The notes: a model not told the origin generated them from the sequence alone. A DNA stretch of 30,504 nt from a bacterium (GCA_028278125.1 JANQEY010000245.1:1-30504), one strand, 5' to 3'. Shown: positions 7,742-16,454, counted from the first letter of the stretch. Made by a program: numbers and translations.

Positions 7742-8230
7742 CTACTGAATTTCCAGTTTTTTAACTTCCAGTTTATTCTGCCTGACTATCTCGTTAAATG
7801 CTGAAATATTTGATGGTAGCAGCACAAATTCTACCTCATTGTTACCGACCTGGTCCTGGGAAAGATTTCTTTTGTATAGTGTTAACCGAACAACTTCACC
7901 TTCTCCAAAATAAAATTCTGTCCTGGCGTTGTTGGCTTCCTGGGGAAGTCGAATTAATTCAATCCCTGAATATCCGACGGGGAGATAGACCAGGTTTATC
8001 GCGTTTTCTTCAAGGAATACAGTTTTTTCAAAAGATGATATTTTCGTTTCCAGGAAATACGATTTTCCACGAGGGTAATCCATGGGAACAGCTAGGAGGA
8101 GGGCAGAATACCCTTCGGGAATTTCTCCAACATTTGACGGTATGACCTGTTCCTGGACAGCTACACAACCAACAATAAAACTATTCAACGTTAAAAATAT
8201 TAGAACTAATAGTATTAATCCGGTTTTCAT
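7742..8230 (-). CDS. Small predicted lipoprotein
   Basis: 162 residues. The signal peptide ends at IVGC with the lipidated cysteine at position 22. The mature part is beta-rich (YSALLLAVPMDYPRG, INLVYLPVGYSGIELIRLP, EFYFGEGEVVRLTLYKRN), a pattern of small sandwich or PEGA-like domains, and ends with a helical, charged tail. No family recognised. It lies between the patatin gene (22-base gap) and the TPR lipoprotein gene (44-base gap) in the same direction, so it belongs to the envelope operon. Confidence 0.75.
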   Translation of the reverse strand: MKTGLILLVLIFLTLNSFIVGCVAVQEQVIPSNVGEIPEGYSALLLAVPMDYPRGKSYFLETKISSFEKTVFLEENAINLVYLPVGYSGIELIRLPQEANNARTEFYFGEGEVVRLTLYKRNLSQDQVGNNEVEFVLLPSNISAFNEIVRQNKLEVKKLEIQ

Positions 8231-8252
8231 ACTCTAAACTTTATAATATCTT

Positions 8253-9176
8253 TCAGTTATCGTGGAACCTGTAAAATACTGGTTCGTTATTCTTTTTACT
8301 GTTTTCCAGGTGTTTTTCGGCTGCCACTCTTCCCACCTGGATCAACTCATCAATCCTGGAGAAATCCGCCCAGTGAACATGACGGACATCGGGAACTATC
8401 ACCTCATCAGCCATTGCCAGGTATGTCTGGTTCAGATGGTGACGGGTTATCCTGTCTGCTCGATTTAAAATATCCAGGGCGTGATGAAATGGCCCCTCTT
8501 CAAAAAGATGCGGAAGAACATCAACGGCTACAACATAAAATCGTTCACTGTCTTCCGGGTCCGGCACCGGGATGTTTTTCGTAACACAACCATCAACAAG
8601 TAACATACCATTCTTTTTAACCGGCGTAAATACTCCAGGAATCGACGAACTTGCCGCCACCGCTTCAGCAACCAGACCTTCTCGAATTTCTATATCCTCT
8701 CCGCTGATAAGGTCAGTTGCTATGGCAACAAATGGAATCTGGAGGTTGTCAAACGTGAGTTCGCCAAAAATCTGGTCAAGTATCCTGTTCATCAGCTGAC
8801 TAGATAATATCGCCTGTTTTCTCTCAAGCCGTGTGAGGAGGAGAATATGTTTAACATGGTTGGTGAAATCCTGTCCTCCCCGGCTTCCTCCCTGTTTTGG
8901 CCTGACTATCTTTTCAAAATCGAACTTTTTAAACTCTTCTCCGGCTGCAATATCATGGATATGTTCTTCCACTTTTCCAGCATTTCCATGCATGGCGTAC
9001 AAAGCTCCAATAACAGCTCCCATACTGGTTCCCGTCACCAGGTCAGGTTTCCAGTTGTTCTCTTCAAGTACCTGGATTATACCAACATGCGCAATCCCTC
9101 GCGCTCCACCTCCGCCGAGCGCGAGAACCTTGCCCTTTTCCTGTCCAAAGTGATCATGAAGCCACTTGAGAATCAT
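8253..9176 (-). CDS. Patatin-like phospholipase (RssA/YchK-type)
   Basis: 307 residues, ATG start, no signal peptide. All catalytic elements are present: the oxyanion-hole loop LGGGGARGIAHVG (GGGGARG at 21-27), the nucleophile elbow GTSMG (49-53, Ser51), and the Asp of the Ser-Asp dyad in LLVDGCV (Asp195-Gly196). The pattern SSIPGVFTPVKKNGMLLVDGC is typical of RssA-like esterases. The family hydrolyses acyl esters of phospholipids. The protein is expected in the cytoplasm or on the inner membrane face, yet its operon partners are two lipoproteins and an outer-membrane barrel. First gene of that operon; the terminator of the upstream gene separates it from the 1006-residue secreted protein. 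Confidence 0.9.
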   Translation of the reverse strand: MILKWLHDHFGQEKGKVLALGGGGARGIAHVGIIQVLEENNWKPDLVTGTSMGAVIGALYAMHGNAGKVEEHIHDIAAGEEFKKFDFEKIVRPKQGGSRGGQDFTNHVKHILLLTRLERKQAILSSQLMNRILDQIFGELTFDNLQIPFVAIATDLISGEDIEIREGLVAEAVAASSSIPGVFTPVKKNGMLLVDGCVTKNIPVPDPEDSERFYVVAVDVLPHLFEEGPFHHALDILNRADRITRHHLNQTYLAMADEVIVPDVRHVHWADFSRIDELIQVGRVAAEKHLENSKKNNEPVFYRFHDN

Positions 9177-9231
9177 TACCAGCCTGAATATTCAACGATT
9201 AGTAAGTGCCGCATCGATTACACAATATACG

Positions 9232-9256
9232 AAAAAGCCCCGCGTTTTACGGGGCT
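9232..9256 (-). terminator. Rho-independent terminator after the 1006-residue secreted protein
   Basis: AGCCCCG (9236-9242) pairs with CGGGGCT (9250-9256) around a seven-base loop. On the minus strand the stem is followed by four to five T residues. It lies 21 bases past the stop codon of the upstream gene and before the patatin start. Confidence 0.85.
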
Positions 9257-9277
9257 CTTTGGAAATTTTTGGGATTT

Positions 9278-12200
9278 TTACCTGATAAGGATTGTTTTCC
9301 TGATCTCCTCCATCTTGCCGGGAACCTGGCATTGGACAAAATACAATCCACTTGAGAGGCCGTTATCGTTAAAGATAAATGTTTGATAACCGGCTGGTTG
9401 GAGACCATCAGCCAACACCTTTACCCTCTCCCCCAGGATATTATAAACAATGACCGACAGCTTGGATTTTTCCGGCAGTCCGACAACAATATTCATCGTC
9501 GAGTTAAAGGGATTTGGATAAGCTGCAGCAATCGAATATTCCGCGGGAAGATCATTGAACGGATCAACAGGCACATCGGAATTCGGCTCAACAAAAAACA
9601 GGAACTCGCTTTCTGACTCAACTGTATCCGGCGGAGAAATTGCCGTTACCCACCACGTCACCATAAGCAGGTTTTCCCAGTATTGCATGTTCATACTATC
9701 AGGCAAATTAAGTGTATACTCACGTGATTGCAGGTTGTCGAAAACCAGTTCTCCAAGGACTTGTTCATCTTCAGCAACGCTGAAATTCAGACTATATAAA
9801 ACTGTATCGCCGGGATTAGGATCCATTGAAAGTTCCCATCGAAACAGCAGGTTAGCAAAATCATCAACAGATAACATCTCCAAATTTTCCGGTTCCAGTA
9901 GATTAAAATCTGAAGGAGGTTGATTAGGTACGGCCATACCTTCCAGAACTACATTTACAGATGGATTAAAAATATCATTGGTCTCGATCACCAGATTGCA
10001 ACTATCCGGTCCAGCAACAGTTGGTGAATATATAACCTCGACAAAGGCATGACCTCCCGGATCAATTGTTATCTCCTCGTCCATGTTTACTGTAAAGGCA
10101 AGATGGTCAGATGATATCGAGGGAATAACCAACTGGGCAGCACCGATATTATCTATCTCCATTTCCCACGTCCGAATATCGCCCATCCTTACATCACCAA
10201 AATTATATTCCATTTCCGGAATGCTGATTTGAGGAAGATCCGTTTCAAGAGAGAGAATTACTGACGCGAAATCTCCAGAACCAAACTCACCATTTCCTTC
10301 AAGAAATTCAGCGTTCGCTGTTAATTCCTGGTCGAGCACCGGCAACCAGACACTGAAACTCATCTCGTTGCCGACGAGATATCCTTCAAGTCCAAGTTCG
10401 GGATCTGCACCGCAGGTGGTAATTTCAAATGGAAAATTGCCCCTGTAACGGTTATTCCCTACACAAAGATCATCATCAAAGATTGCAACTTCGCAATCAA
10501 GCTCGAGCTCGGTTTCATTGATAGTTATGAGATCAACGTTTACAGGATAAAAAATCCCTGTATAATCAACAGGAACATAATGATAGTTATAACTTTCAAT
10601 CCAGTCCAACAGGTTATCAAGTAGTGTGGTCAACTGGCCATCAGGGTGTGGCGGGAAGGGTATCATTTCACAAGAACTCAACGCATCAAAAGCGAAATAA
10701 GCTGTTTTCTGCCAGGGTGATTCAGTGGTTATTGCCGTCGGCTCACCTGAATTCTCACCATAAAAAATCTCTTCTCCATCTTCTGTAGAAATCAGTTCAT
10801 CTGTCCACGTGGGGAATTCTTCAAAGAGAATTTCAAAGCATTCCTCCCAGAAAGGCCCGGAAACCGGATGATCCTCAACACCAAGGAATCTAACCTCACT
10901 CTGTACAGGATCATTTGAACCTCCCATGATTCCTAAAAAATCATAAGCGAAATCACCTTCCGCAAGCTCTACCTCCTCTTCTTCTCCATTAGCATAAAAC
11001 CAGTCGGAATCCACCAGGATGAAATCCCCCATGGATTCCAGGAACCCCGAAAAAGAGTCATCTCCGTAGCCACGCAGGGGAACACAACCGTTACCTTCTG
11101 CAAATACTGCAACAAGTGGGAAACCAGCTTCAACCAGGTAACGGTCGATACCATTATTATCTTCAATAGACCAGTATTCATATGAAACATCTGCGTCTTC
11201 CAGATAAGTAATAATTACTTCTTGTCTTAGCCAAAAATTTTCTGTAATCAGCAATAATTCTGCATCAGGATCCTGGATTTCAACTATATCGAACGATCTT
11301 GAAGAATTTTCAGTACTGTTTATATTTCCCTCTTCATCTTCAGCTACGACATAGTAGCTGATCTCATCCCAAAAGGTCACTCCATATGCTGAAAGGTCAA
11401 ATTCTACTGTAAAAAGATTGTCTTGATCGGGACCTGCAAATAATATCTGATCTTCCTCTTCACCGTTTACTGATAATACCAGCCATGCTTCGTCAGTATC
11501 CCAGCCTGTATCATCGGTGATTACGGTAAACACCTCACAAATCTTCTCCGGATTTGTCGTATTTGGAAGTGATGAGACGCTGTGGATCTGGGGTGGCCCA
11601 CCCTCGTAATATGAAACCACTACGTGTTGCATATTTTCAGTAATCGTACCGTTTTCAATATCGGAGTTGTACGCACCCCAATAAAAATCATAATCCTCCA
11701 TCCAAGGGCCACCGAACCAGGTATATGTTCTCTCGAGAAATGTTGCATCATCCGCCATTGGTTGAGGCAAACCGTCATCCTGTGTTTTTACAAAACCAAC
11801 AACAAACGCTGAATCTCCCCAGGCAATCCCGCCATCGGGTAAATCATCCTGGTCAAATAGAGTTTCCCAATCCTGAGTTCCTTCAAAAAATCGTTCAAGT
11901 GGCCCAAAAATAACTTCACCAAGCGGAGAAACAGGTGATGTTCCCCTGTTTGGTGCCTGGCAATTGAGGTATTCTTCCTCTGCCTCTTCACTGTAATCCC
12001 AGATGAATACTTCAACTTCACCACCGCTAAACCACTGTATCTCAGCCGAGTAAATGGAACACACATTCGTCGGTTCATAAACAACACACATTGTGTCCCC
12101 AATTTCTCCACTGCTCAGGTAATATTCTGCGATATCATCGCTACAACGATTTAATGTAACAATCTCGTCGAGCTCATTATCTAAATCATTCTCCTGATGA

Positions 12201-12298
12201 TGTTGAACAGACCTGACTTTTACTAAATCCAGGTTTGCACTGAAACTAAGAGTAGCAAACAAAAAACAGGCAAGAATTACCGGTAGGTAACGTTTCAT
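9278..12298 (-). CDS. Large secreted multidomain protein with ASH-like domain and C-terminal sorting domain
   Basis: 1006 residues, ATG start with GGGGGAAATT upstream. Signal peptide 1-20. The first about 690 residues are acidic, beta-rich and unfamiliar; 240-345 look like an Ig-like strand set (PQIHSVSSLPNTTNPEKICE onward), and 346-450 has an alternating pattern (AELLLITENF, FPLVAVFAEG, DFILVDSDWFY) like an alpha/beta hydrolase or GATase-like fold. Residues 693-792 are an ASPM-SPD-2-hydin-like domain (FGDVRMGDIRTWEMEIDNIG, then TIDPGGHAFVEVIYSPT). A fibronectin-like domain follows (about 795-905), and the sorting domain is 925-1006 (YPNPFNSTMNIVVGLP, VYNILGERV, GLSSGLYFVQC, KTILIR). Function unknown; a surface or extracellular adhesin or hydrolase is possible. 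Monocistronic, with its own terminator. Confidence 0.85.
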   Translation of the reverse strand: MKRYLPVILACFLFATLSFSANLDLVKVRSVQHHQENDLDNELDEIVTLNRCSDDIAEYYLSSGEIGDTMCVVYEPTNVCSIYSAEIQWFSGGEVEVFIWDYSEEAEEEYLNCQAPNRGTSPVSPLGEVIFGPLERFFEGTQDWETLFDQDDLPDGGIAWGDSAFVVGFVKTQDDGLPQPMADDATFLERTYTWFGGPWMEDYDFYWGAYNSDIENGTITENMQHVVVSYYEGGPPQIHSVSSLPNTTNPEKICEVFTVITDDTGWDTDEAWLVLSVNGEEEDQILFAGPDQDNLFTVEFDLSAYGVTFWDEISYYVVAEDEEGNINSTENSSRSFDIVEIQDPDAELLLITENFWLRQEVIITYLEDADVSYEYWSIEDNNGIDRYLVEAGFPLVAVFAEGNGCVPLRGYGDDSFSGFLESMGDFILVDSDWFYANGEEEEVELAEGDFAYDFLGIMGGSNDPVQSEVRFLGVEDHPVSGPFWEECFEILFEEFPTWTDELISTEDGEEIFYGENSGEPTAITTESPWQKTAYFAFDALSSCEMIPFPPHPDGQLTTLLDNLLDWIESYNYHYVPVDYTGIFYPVNVDLITINETELELDCEVAIFDDDLCVGNNRYRGNFPFEITTCGADPELGLEGYLVGNEMSFSVWLPVLDQELTANAEFLEGNGEFGSGDFASVILSLETDLPQISIPEMEYNFGDVRMGDIRTWEMEIDNIGAAQLVIPSISSDHLAFTVNMDEEITIDPGGHAFVEVIYSPTVAGPDSCNLVIETNDIFNPSVNVVLEGMAVPNQPPSDFNLLEPENLEMLSVDDFANLLFRWELSMDPNPGDTVLYSLNFSVAEDEQVLGELVFDNLQSREYTLNLPDSMNMQYWENLLMVTWWVTAISPPDTVESESEFLFFVEPNSDVPVDPFNDLPAEYSIAAAYPNPFNSTMNIVVGLPEKSKLSVIVYNILGERVKVLADGLQPAGYQTFIFNDNGLSSGLYFVQCQVPGKMEEIRKTILIR

Positions 12299-12536
12299 AA
12301 TTTCCCCCGTTCACGATAGATGGCTCCGACTATAATATTTTAACGTATATTAAACTATTGTTGATTTTTTTTAGAAATCAAATGAATTAACGCTTTAAAG
12401 AATTTTAATCCGTTTGTACTTAGAATGGAGAGACTAAAGCTATAAACCTTGTCGTTTGATAAAATATTTTGACCCCAAATGGATATCAGAATCTTCACAC
12501 AAAACACGAAAACTCCAAAAATTCTAAACTTGTTAC
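12299..12536. other. Divergent intergenic region, 5' portion
   Basis: The gap between the divergent starts at 12298 (minus) and 12673 (plus) is 374 bases and AT-rich. Apart from the promoter and leader listed next, I see no small gene, RNA gene or strong hairpin. Short AT-rich inverted runs near 12340-12380 may hold the minus-strand promoter of the secreted protein, but no convincing -35/-10 pair was found. Confidence 0.4.
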
Positions 12537-12565
12537 TTGATTTATCCCTATACTTTTAGTATAAT
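12537..12565 (+). promoter_or_regulatory. Strong sigma70-like promoter of the leuCD cluster
   Basis: TTGATT (12537-12542), a 17-base spacer and a perfect TATAAT (12560-12565). The expected start near 12572 gives a leader of about 100 bases before leuC. The leader contains a short inverted repeat, TTAG-N6-CTAA, near 12578-12591, but no T-box motif and no run of leucine codons, so the mode of amino-acid control is not visible. Confidence 0.65.
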
Positions 12566-12672
12566 TAACCCCTAAAGTTAGATTATCCTAATTTTATTAT
12601 TTATAATATCTATCTAATAATGGCTAGTTATTTTCAACTGACAAAATAAAACTCCAGGGGAATTATCAAGGC

Positions 12673-13932
12673 ATGGGACAGACAATTGCAGAGAAGATTT
12701 TTGCTTCTCATTCTGGAAACGAGACAGTAAAACCGGGTGATATGCTTTTTGCGAAAGTGGATCGTATCCTCGGTACTGATCCCACGGTTCCGCTTTCAAA
12801 AATGATATTAAAAAGAATGGGTGTAGATAAAGTATTTGATCCTTCAAAAATAGTCCTGGTAAACGATCATTTTGTACCCGCCAAGGATATCAAATCCGCG
12901 CAGCTTGCCAAGGAAATGCGTGAATTCGCGCAGGAACAGAACGTTAAGGACTATTTCGAGGTTGGACGTTCGGGTATCTGCCACACGGTCGGTCCGGAAG
13001 CCGGGCTTGTGAAGCCGGGTGACCTGGTAATTGGTGCCGACAGCCACACATGCGCCTGGGGTTTTGTGGGTGCTCTGGGAACCGGTGTCGGCAGCACAGA
13101 CATGGCAGCTGCCTGGGCACTCGACGAACTCTGGTTCCGTGTGCCGGAAACCATCAGGGTGGACGTAAACGGTGAATTGCAGCCCTGGGTGTGTGCTAAA
13201 GATGTAATCCTGAAGCTTATCAGCATTATCGGCGTCGAAGGTGCCCTCTATGATGTTCTCGAATATCATGGCAGCACAGTTGAAAACCTCTCAATGGACG
13301 GACGTTTTACCCTGTCCAATATGGCCATCGAGGCAGGTGGAAAAGGAGGGATATGTCCGGCTGATGACACCACCATGGAATACATGGAGATGGTCGGGGT
13401 AAAAGACGCTCAACCTATGGATTCCGATAAGGATGCTGTATTCAAACAAACAGTTACTATTGATGGCGGAGCACTGAGACCGCAGGTTGCAAAACCATTT
13501 TCACCCGATAATGTTGTAGGTGTTGAAGAGACTGCGGGTGTACATATCGACCAGGTTGTTATAGGGACCTGCACAAACGGACGGCTTGAAGACTTTGAAA
13601 CGACCTACGAGATAATTAAGGGCAAGGAAGTCCATCCGAGTGTACGGTTGATCCTGATCCCCTCCAGCCAGAAAATATTCATGGAACTGACGGACCGGGG
13701 ATATGTTTCCGAATTTATCCGTGCCGGTGCGGCGATTACACCACCTTCCTGCGGTCCGTGTATTGGTGGGCATATGGGAGTTCTGGCGGCAGGTGAAGTC
13801 GGTTTGTTTACCACAAATCGCAATTTTGTCGGCAGGACAGGTCACCCTGAAGCCCGGACATACTTAAGCGGGCCAGCTGTCGCAGCAGCATCTGCTATCG
13901 CCGGTGAAATTGTTCCTCCACCGGAATTATAA
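12673..13932 (+). CDS. leuC: 3-isopropylmalate dehydratase large subunit (LeuC/homoaconitase family)
   Basis: 419 residues, the length of the two-subunit archaeal-type/thermophile-type LeuC rather than the about 465-residue enterobacterial form. The three [4Fe-4S] cysteines are visible: Cys300 in VVIGTCTNGR, and Cys360 and Cys363 in PPSCGPCIGG. Other family motifs are VNDHFVPA (63-70), GADSHTCAWG (121-130) and GTGVGSTDMA (136-145). With the small subunit encoded downstream it isomerises 2-isopropylmalate to 3-isopropylmalate by dehydration and rehydration, in the cytoplasm. Close relatives act on homoaconitate, citraconate or dimethylmalate, so substrate identity is inferred. Followed 34 bases later by leuD and then by a DRE-TIM synthase gene. 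Confidence 0.9.
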   Translation: MGQTIAEKIFASHSGNETVKPGDMLFAKVDRILGTDPTVPLSKMILKRMGVDKVFDPSKIVLVNDHFVPAKDIKSAQLAKEMREFAQEQNVKDYFEVGRSGICHTVGPEAGLVKPGDLVIGADSHTCAWGFVGALGTGVGSTDMAAAWALDELWFRVPETIRVDVNGELQPWVCAKDVILKLISIIGVEGALYDVLEYHGSTVENLSMDGRFTLSNMAIEAGGKGGICPADDTTMEYMEMVGVKDAQPMDSDKDAVFKQTVTIDGGALRPQVAKPFSPDNVVGVEETAGVHIDQVVIGTCTNGRLEDFETTYEIIKGKEVHPSVRLILIPSSQKIFMELTDRGYVSEFIRAGAAITPPSCGPCIGGHMGVLAAGEVGLFTTNRNFVGRTGHPEARTYLSGPAVAAASAIAGEIVPPPEL

Positions 13933-13966
13933 TTTTTGAGACTAATAAGACTTAAGGAATAAATAA

Positions 13967-14461
13967 ATGGAAGGCAAAGTTATAAAATACGGTGACAATG
14001 TAAACACTGACGTTATCATGCCAGCCCGTCATTGCACCAGTTACAGGGAAGAAGAGCTTGCAGCCCACACCTTCGAAGATCTCGATCCAACTTTCGTCGA
14101 TAGAGTAGAAAAGGGCGACATTGTCCTGGCCGGAAAAAATTTCGGCTGTGGATCATCACGAGAACACGCCCCAACAGGTATCAAAGGAAATGGCGTGGCA
14201 TGTGTGATTGCTGAATCATTCGCCAGGATATTTTATCGTAATGCCATCAATATCGGTTTGCCCATACTTGTCTGCCCTGAAGCTGTGAAAAACACTGAAG
14301 AGGGCGACAAGTTGAGTTTAGATTTTGACACCGGTGTTATTGAGAACCTTACCAGGGGCGGCAAATGGAGTGCCTCACCCTTCCCGGAAGTAATCCAGGA
14401 AATTTTTAAGCTGGGTGGACTGGCAGGGTATGTTCGTAATCGTCTTGGAATAACCGGGTAG
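13967..14461 (+). CDS. leuD: 3-isopropylmalate dehydratase small subunit (LeuD/homoaconitase family)
   Basis: 164 residues, normal for the stand-alone small (swivel) subunit. Family motifs: KYGDNVNTDVIMPARH (7-22), GDIVLAGKNFGCGSSREHAP (49-68), and the ESFARIFYRNAINIGLPIL segment. Ribosome-binding site AAGGAAT lies upstream of the ATG. It partners with the LeuC-like subunit encoded 34 bases upstream. The substrate-recognition loop after MPAR reads HCTSY, where characterised isopropylmalate, homoaconitate and related enzymes usually have YL-type loops such as YLVY, YLRT or YLNT. The natural substrate may therefore not be the standard one. Confidence 0.88.
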   Translation: MEGKVIKYGDNVNTDVIMPARHCTSYREEELAAHTFEDLDPTFVDRVEKGDIVLAGKNFGCGSSREHAPTGIKGNGVACVIAESFARIFYRNAINIGLPILVCPEAVKNTEEGDKLSLDFDTGVIENLTRGGKWSASPFPEVIQEIFKLGGLAGYVRNRLGITG

Positions 14462-14630
14462 CGCAACAACCTCGAGAAAACGCTTATCTGACATAATCTT
14501 CCCGGGAATTAATAATTTCAAATCAAACTATGGAGCCATATAAATAGTTGACCTGTATCACTCTCGAGCCGTTTGGGATTTTTGTAATTTGAATGTTACC
14601 TGTTTATGAATGAAGAAAAGTGAGGATAAT

Positions 14631-16112
14631 ATGGAATTCAGAGAACCAATGGAACAACTGGTACATGAACCTACCGATTTCCTGAAGGAATATAACTTCC
14701 CTGATCCGAGCAAGATCAGGCTGTATGATTCAACGTTACGCGACGGTGAACAGATGCCGGGTGTCGCGTTTTCACCTGGACAGAAATACGAGATGGCAAA
14801 ACTGTTATCCGAGATGGGTGTTCATATTCTCGATCTCGGTTTCCCGTTTGCTGCACTATCCGACAGGCACGCTCTCCAGCTGATCGTCAATGGTCGGAGA
14901 AATGGCCAACTACGGGAAGACATCGAACTGTTAGTTATGTGCCGATCTACCAAGAGCGATATAGATATAACCATCGAAACTTTAAACCAGATCGGTGTAG
15001 CGATTGATGAAGTGACATTTTTCGTCTTTACATCGGGATCGGATTTACATCTCAAGTACAAAATCGGCAAAGCCCTGCTGAAAAAAGAGGGGCGTGACGT
15101 TAAAGAATGGCTTGATCTGCCTGTTGAATTTTACCGTGAAGCCAATATCCGGATGATGACAAAAGCGATCAGCTACGCCCGTGAACGTGGAGTTAAAGCA
15201 GTTGAGTTCGGTGGTGAGGACGGATCACGCAGTAATGCCGATTATATAGTCCAACTGGCGAGAGCAGGTTATGAGGCTGGCGGTACACGGTTCGCGTTTC
15301 CGGACACGGTTGGTTGTTTTAATCCTGATGGTGTCGAATACTACGCTTCCCGACTGGTGAAAGAATTCCCGGGAAAAGACCTCGTCATCCATTTTCATAA
15401 TGATTTCGGTATCGCTGCTTATAACACTGTGGTCGCCATGAGCCACGGGATGAACGTACCCACGTGTACCATCAACGGCATGGGGGAAAGAGCCGGTAAC
15501 GCTCCTCTCCACCAGGTTGTGATGATGCTGAAAATGCTCTATGGGATCGAAATTCCAGGATTCCGTTATGACCTGTTGATCAAGGCAAGGAAGATGCTGG
15601 AAGAGTATTCCGGGATTCCGGTTGCTGCACATGAGCCAATTATCGGTGAGGGTGTATTTACCCATGAGTCCGGGATTCACACAGCAGGAATGCTGATCCA
15701 TCCAAAGGTTTACCAGGTAATCCCACCGGAATTACTCGACCGTAAAATCAGGTACGTTTTCGGAAAACATTCCGGTACCGGCGCGGTGCGTATGGTAATT
15801 GAACAATTCAGTAAAGAACTGGCACGTGATGGCGTACAGATTACAGATGAGCTGGTTGAAGCTGTTACCCTGTTTGTGAAAGACCTCCGCCAGAAACGTA
15901 CACGTACCGACAGCTTTGCGGACGTTACCAGGGCATATTACCAGGAGTACCACAAACTGGGTATTTCGGAACTACGTCTTGGTGAGCTTGCTTCGACAGT
16001 AGGGCGTCTGATCCAGGAAGATAAATTCAAACCGAAGCCGATAGAAAATTATACCGGCGATAATGGGAACGGTGTCGATAAAAAAGGTAAACCTGTAAAG
16101 ATTCAGCGGTAA
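14631..16112 (+). CDS. 2-isopropylmalate/homocitrate/citramalate synthase-family enzyme (DRE-TIM), no regulatory domain
   Basis: 493 residues from the ATG at 14631, chosen because TGAGGATAAT lies in front; an ATG seven codons upstream has no such site. Residues about 30-300 are the TIM barrel: YDSTLRDGEQ (catalytic Arg37-Asp38), metal-binding HFHND (254-258) and NGMGERAGN (282-290). The linker subdomains carry HESGIH (345-350) and FGKHSG. The chain ends in a helical tail of about 85 residues; the usual LeuA allosteric dimer domain of about 120 residues is absent, so leucine feedback of the standard kind is unlikely. The family condenses acetyl-CoA with a 2-oxoacid. Next to leuCD, 2-oxoisovalerate is the first guess, but homocitrate, citramalate or Re-citrate synthase activity is possible. 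No leuB is in the window. Confidence 0.85.
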   Translation: MEFREPMEQLVHEPTDFLKEYNFPDPSKIRLYDSTLRDGEQMPGVAFSPGQKYEMAKLLSEMGVHILDLGFPFAALSDRHALQLIVNGRRNGQLREDIELLVMCRSTKSDIDITIETLNQIGVAIDEVTFFVFTSGSDLHLKYKIGKALLKKEGRDVKEWLDLPVEFYREANIRMMTKAISYARERGVKAVEFGGEDGSRSNADYIVQLARAGYEAGGTRFAFPDTVGCFNPDGVEYYASRLVKEFPGKDLVIHFHNDFGIAAYNTVVAMSHGMNVPTCTINGMGERAGNAPLHQVVMMLKMLYGIEIPGFRYDLLIKARKMLEEYSGIPVAAHEPIIGEGVFTHESGIHTAGMLIHPKVYQVIPPELLDRKIRYVFGKHSGTGAVRMVIEQFSKELARDGVQITDELVEAVTLFVKDLRQKRTRTDSFADVTRAYYQEYHKLGISELRLGELASTVGRLIQEDKFKPKPIENYTGDNGNGVDKKGKPVKIQR

Positions 16113-16122
16113 TTAATACAGG
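16090..16122 (+). terminator. Weak hairpin at the end of the synthase gene
   Basis: ACCTGTA (16090-16096) pairs with TACAGGT (16116-16122) across the stop codon. It has a long loop and no T run, so it is at best a weak stop or an mRNA-stabilising structure. Better hairpins follow further downstream. Confidence 0.25.
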
Positions 16123-16232
16123 TCAGCTTCCCCCGGACCTGGCATTTTTATCTGTAACGTATTCCCGGACCAAGGGCGATCCGGGCTACAATAATTTTAT
16201 TTTATCTACTATATTTTATAAAAATATGAACC

Positions 16233-16264
16233 GTGGGTGGCCCTGTCAGCTTTGATGACAGGGT
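16233..16264 (+). repeat. 32-bp repeat with CCCTGTCA hairpin, copy A1
   Basis: GTGGGTGG is followed by CCCTGTCA, a seven-base loop and TGACAGGG. All 32 bases recur identically at 30227-30258, and a variant lies in inverted orientation near 30411-30438. A TTTATTT run follows the stem, so it may also stop transcription from the leucine-type cluster. Confidence 0.85.
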
Positions 16265-16307
16265 TTATTTGTTGGTGACCCAGGTTGACAATCTCAACGA
16301 CACTGGA

Positions 16308-16326
16308 TCCCAGATCAAGTCTGGGA
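16308..16326. repeat. TCCCAGA-tcaag-TCTGGGA hairpin repeat
   Basis: A seven-bp perfect stem (16308-16314 with 16320-16326) on a five-base loop, embedded in CTGGATCCCAGATCAAGT and followed by ATGACACC. It resembles a widespread type of bacterial intergenic palindrome built on GGATCC..GATCAAG..GGATGAC. A diverged relative lies at about 30367-30392. Confidence 0.6.
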
Positions 16327-16397
16327 TGACACCAGGGGTGGCTCGACATTTGTCCACCTTTGGCGTAATCATTGTGGGTGTCATTTTTTGATAGAAA

Positions 16398-16438
16398 CCC
16401 GGTTTGCGCCCGCCACGGCGGGTAAAAGTCAAACCGGG
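16398..16438. repeat. Nested palindrome CCCGGTTTG...CAAACCGGG
   Basis: Outer arms of nine bp (16398-16406 with 16430-16438) enclose an inner GC-rich CCCGC/GCGGG pair. The result is a long cruciform-capable element between convergent genes. No second copy is seen in the window. Confidence 0.6.
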
Positions 16439-16454
16439 CACTTATCTTAGCTTT

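Noticed and set aside
8847..9386. 179-codon plus-strand open frame
   Set aside because: It lies antisense to the 5' part of the patatin gene and runs through the terminator at 9232-9256; the patatin frame has all catalytic motifs, the antisense frame has none.
12566..12672. T-box or leucine attenuator upstream of leuC
   Set aside because: No T-box sequence, no run of leucine codons in a leader peptide and no terminator hairpin in the leader.
12844..13269. 141-codon minus-strand open frame
   Set aside because: Antisense inside leuC; the product has no recognisable pattern and the leuC frame is conserved throughout.
14547..14600. Promoter TTGACC directly upstream of the synthase gene
   Set aside because: No acceptable -10 box at 16-18 bases; the nearest TGTAAT is too far downstream.
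15225..15701. 158-codon minus-strand open frame
   Set aside because: Antisense to the conserved TIM-barrel part of the synthase gene; no ribosome-binding site or motif.
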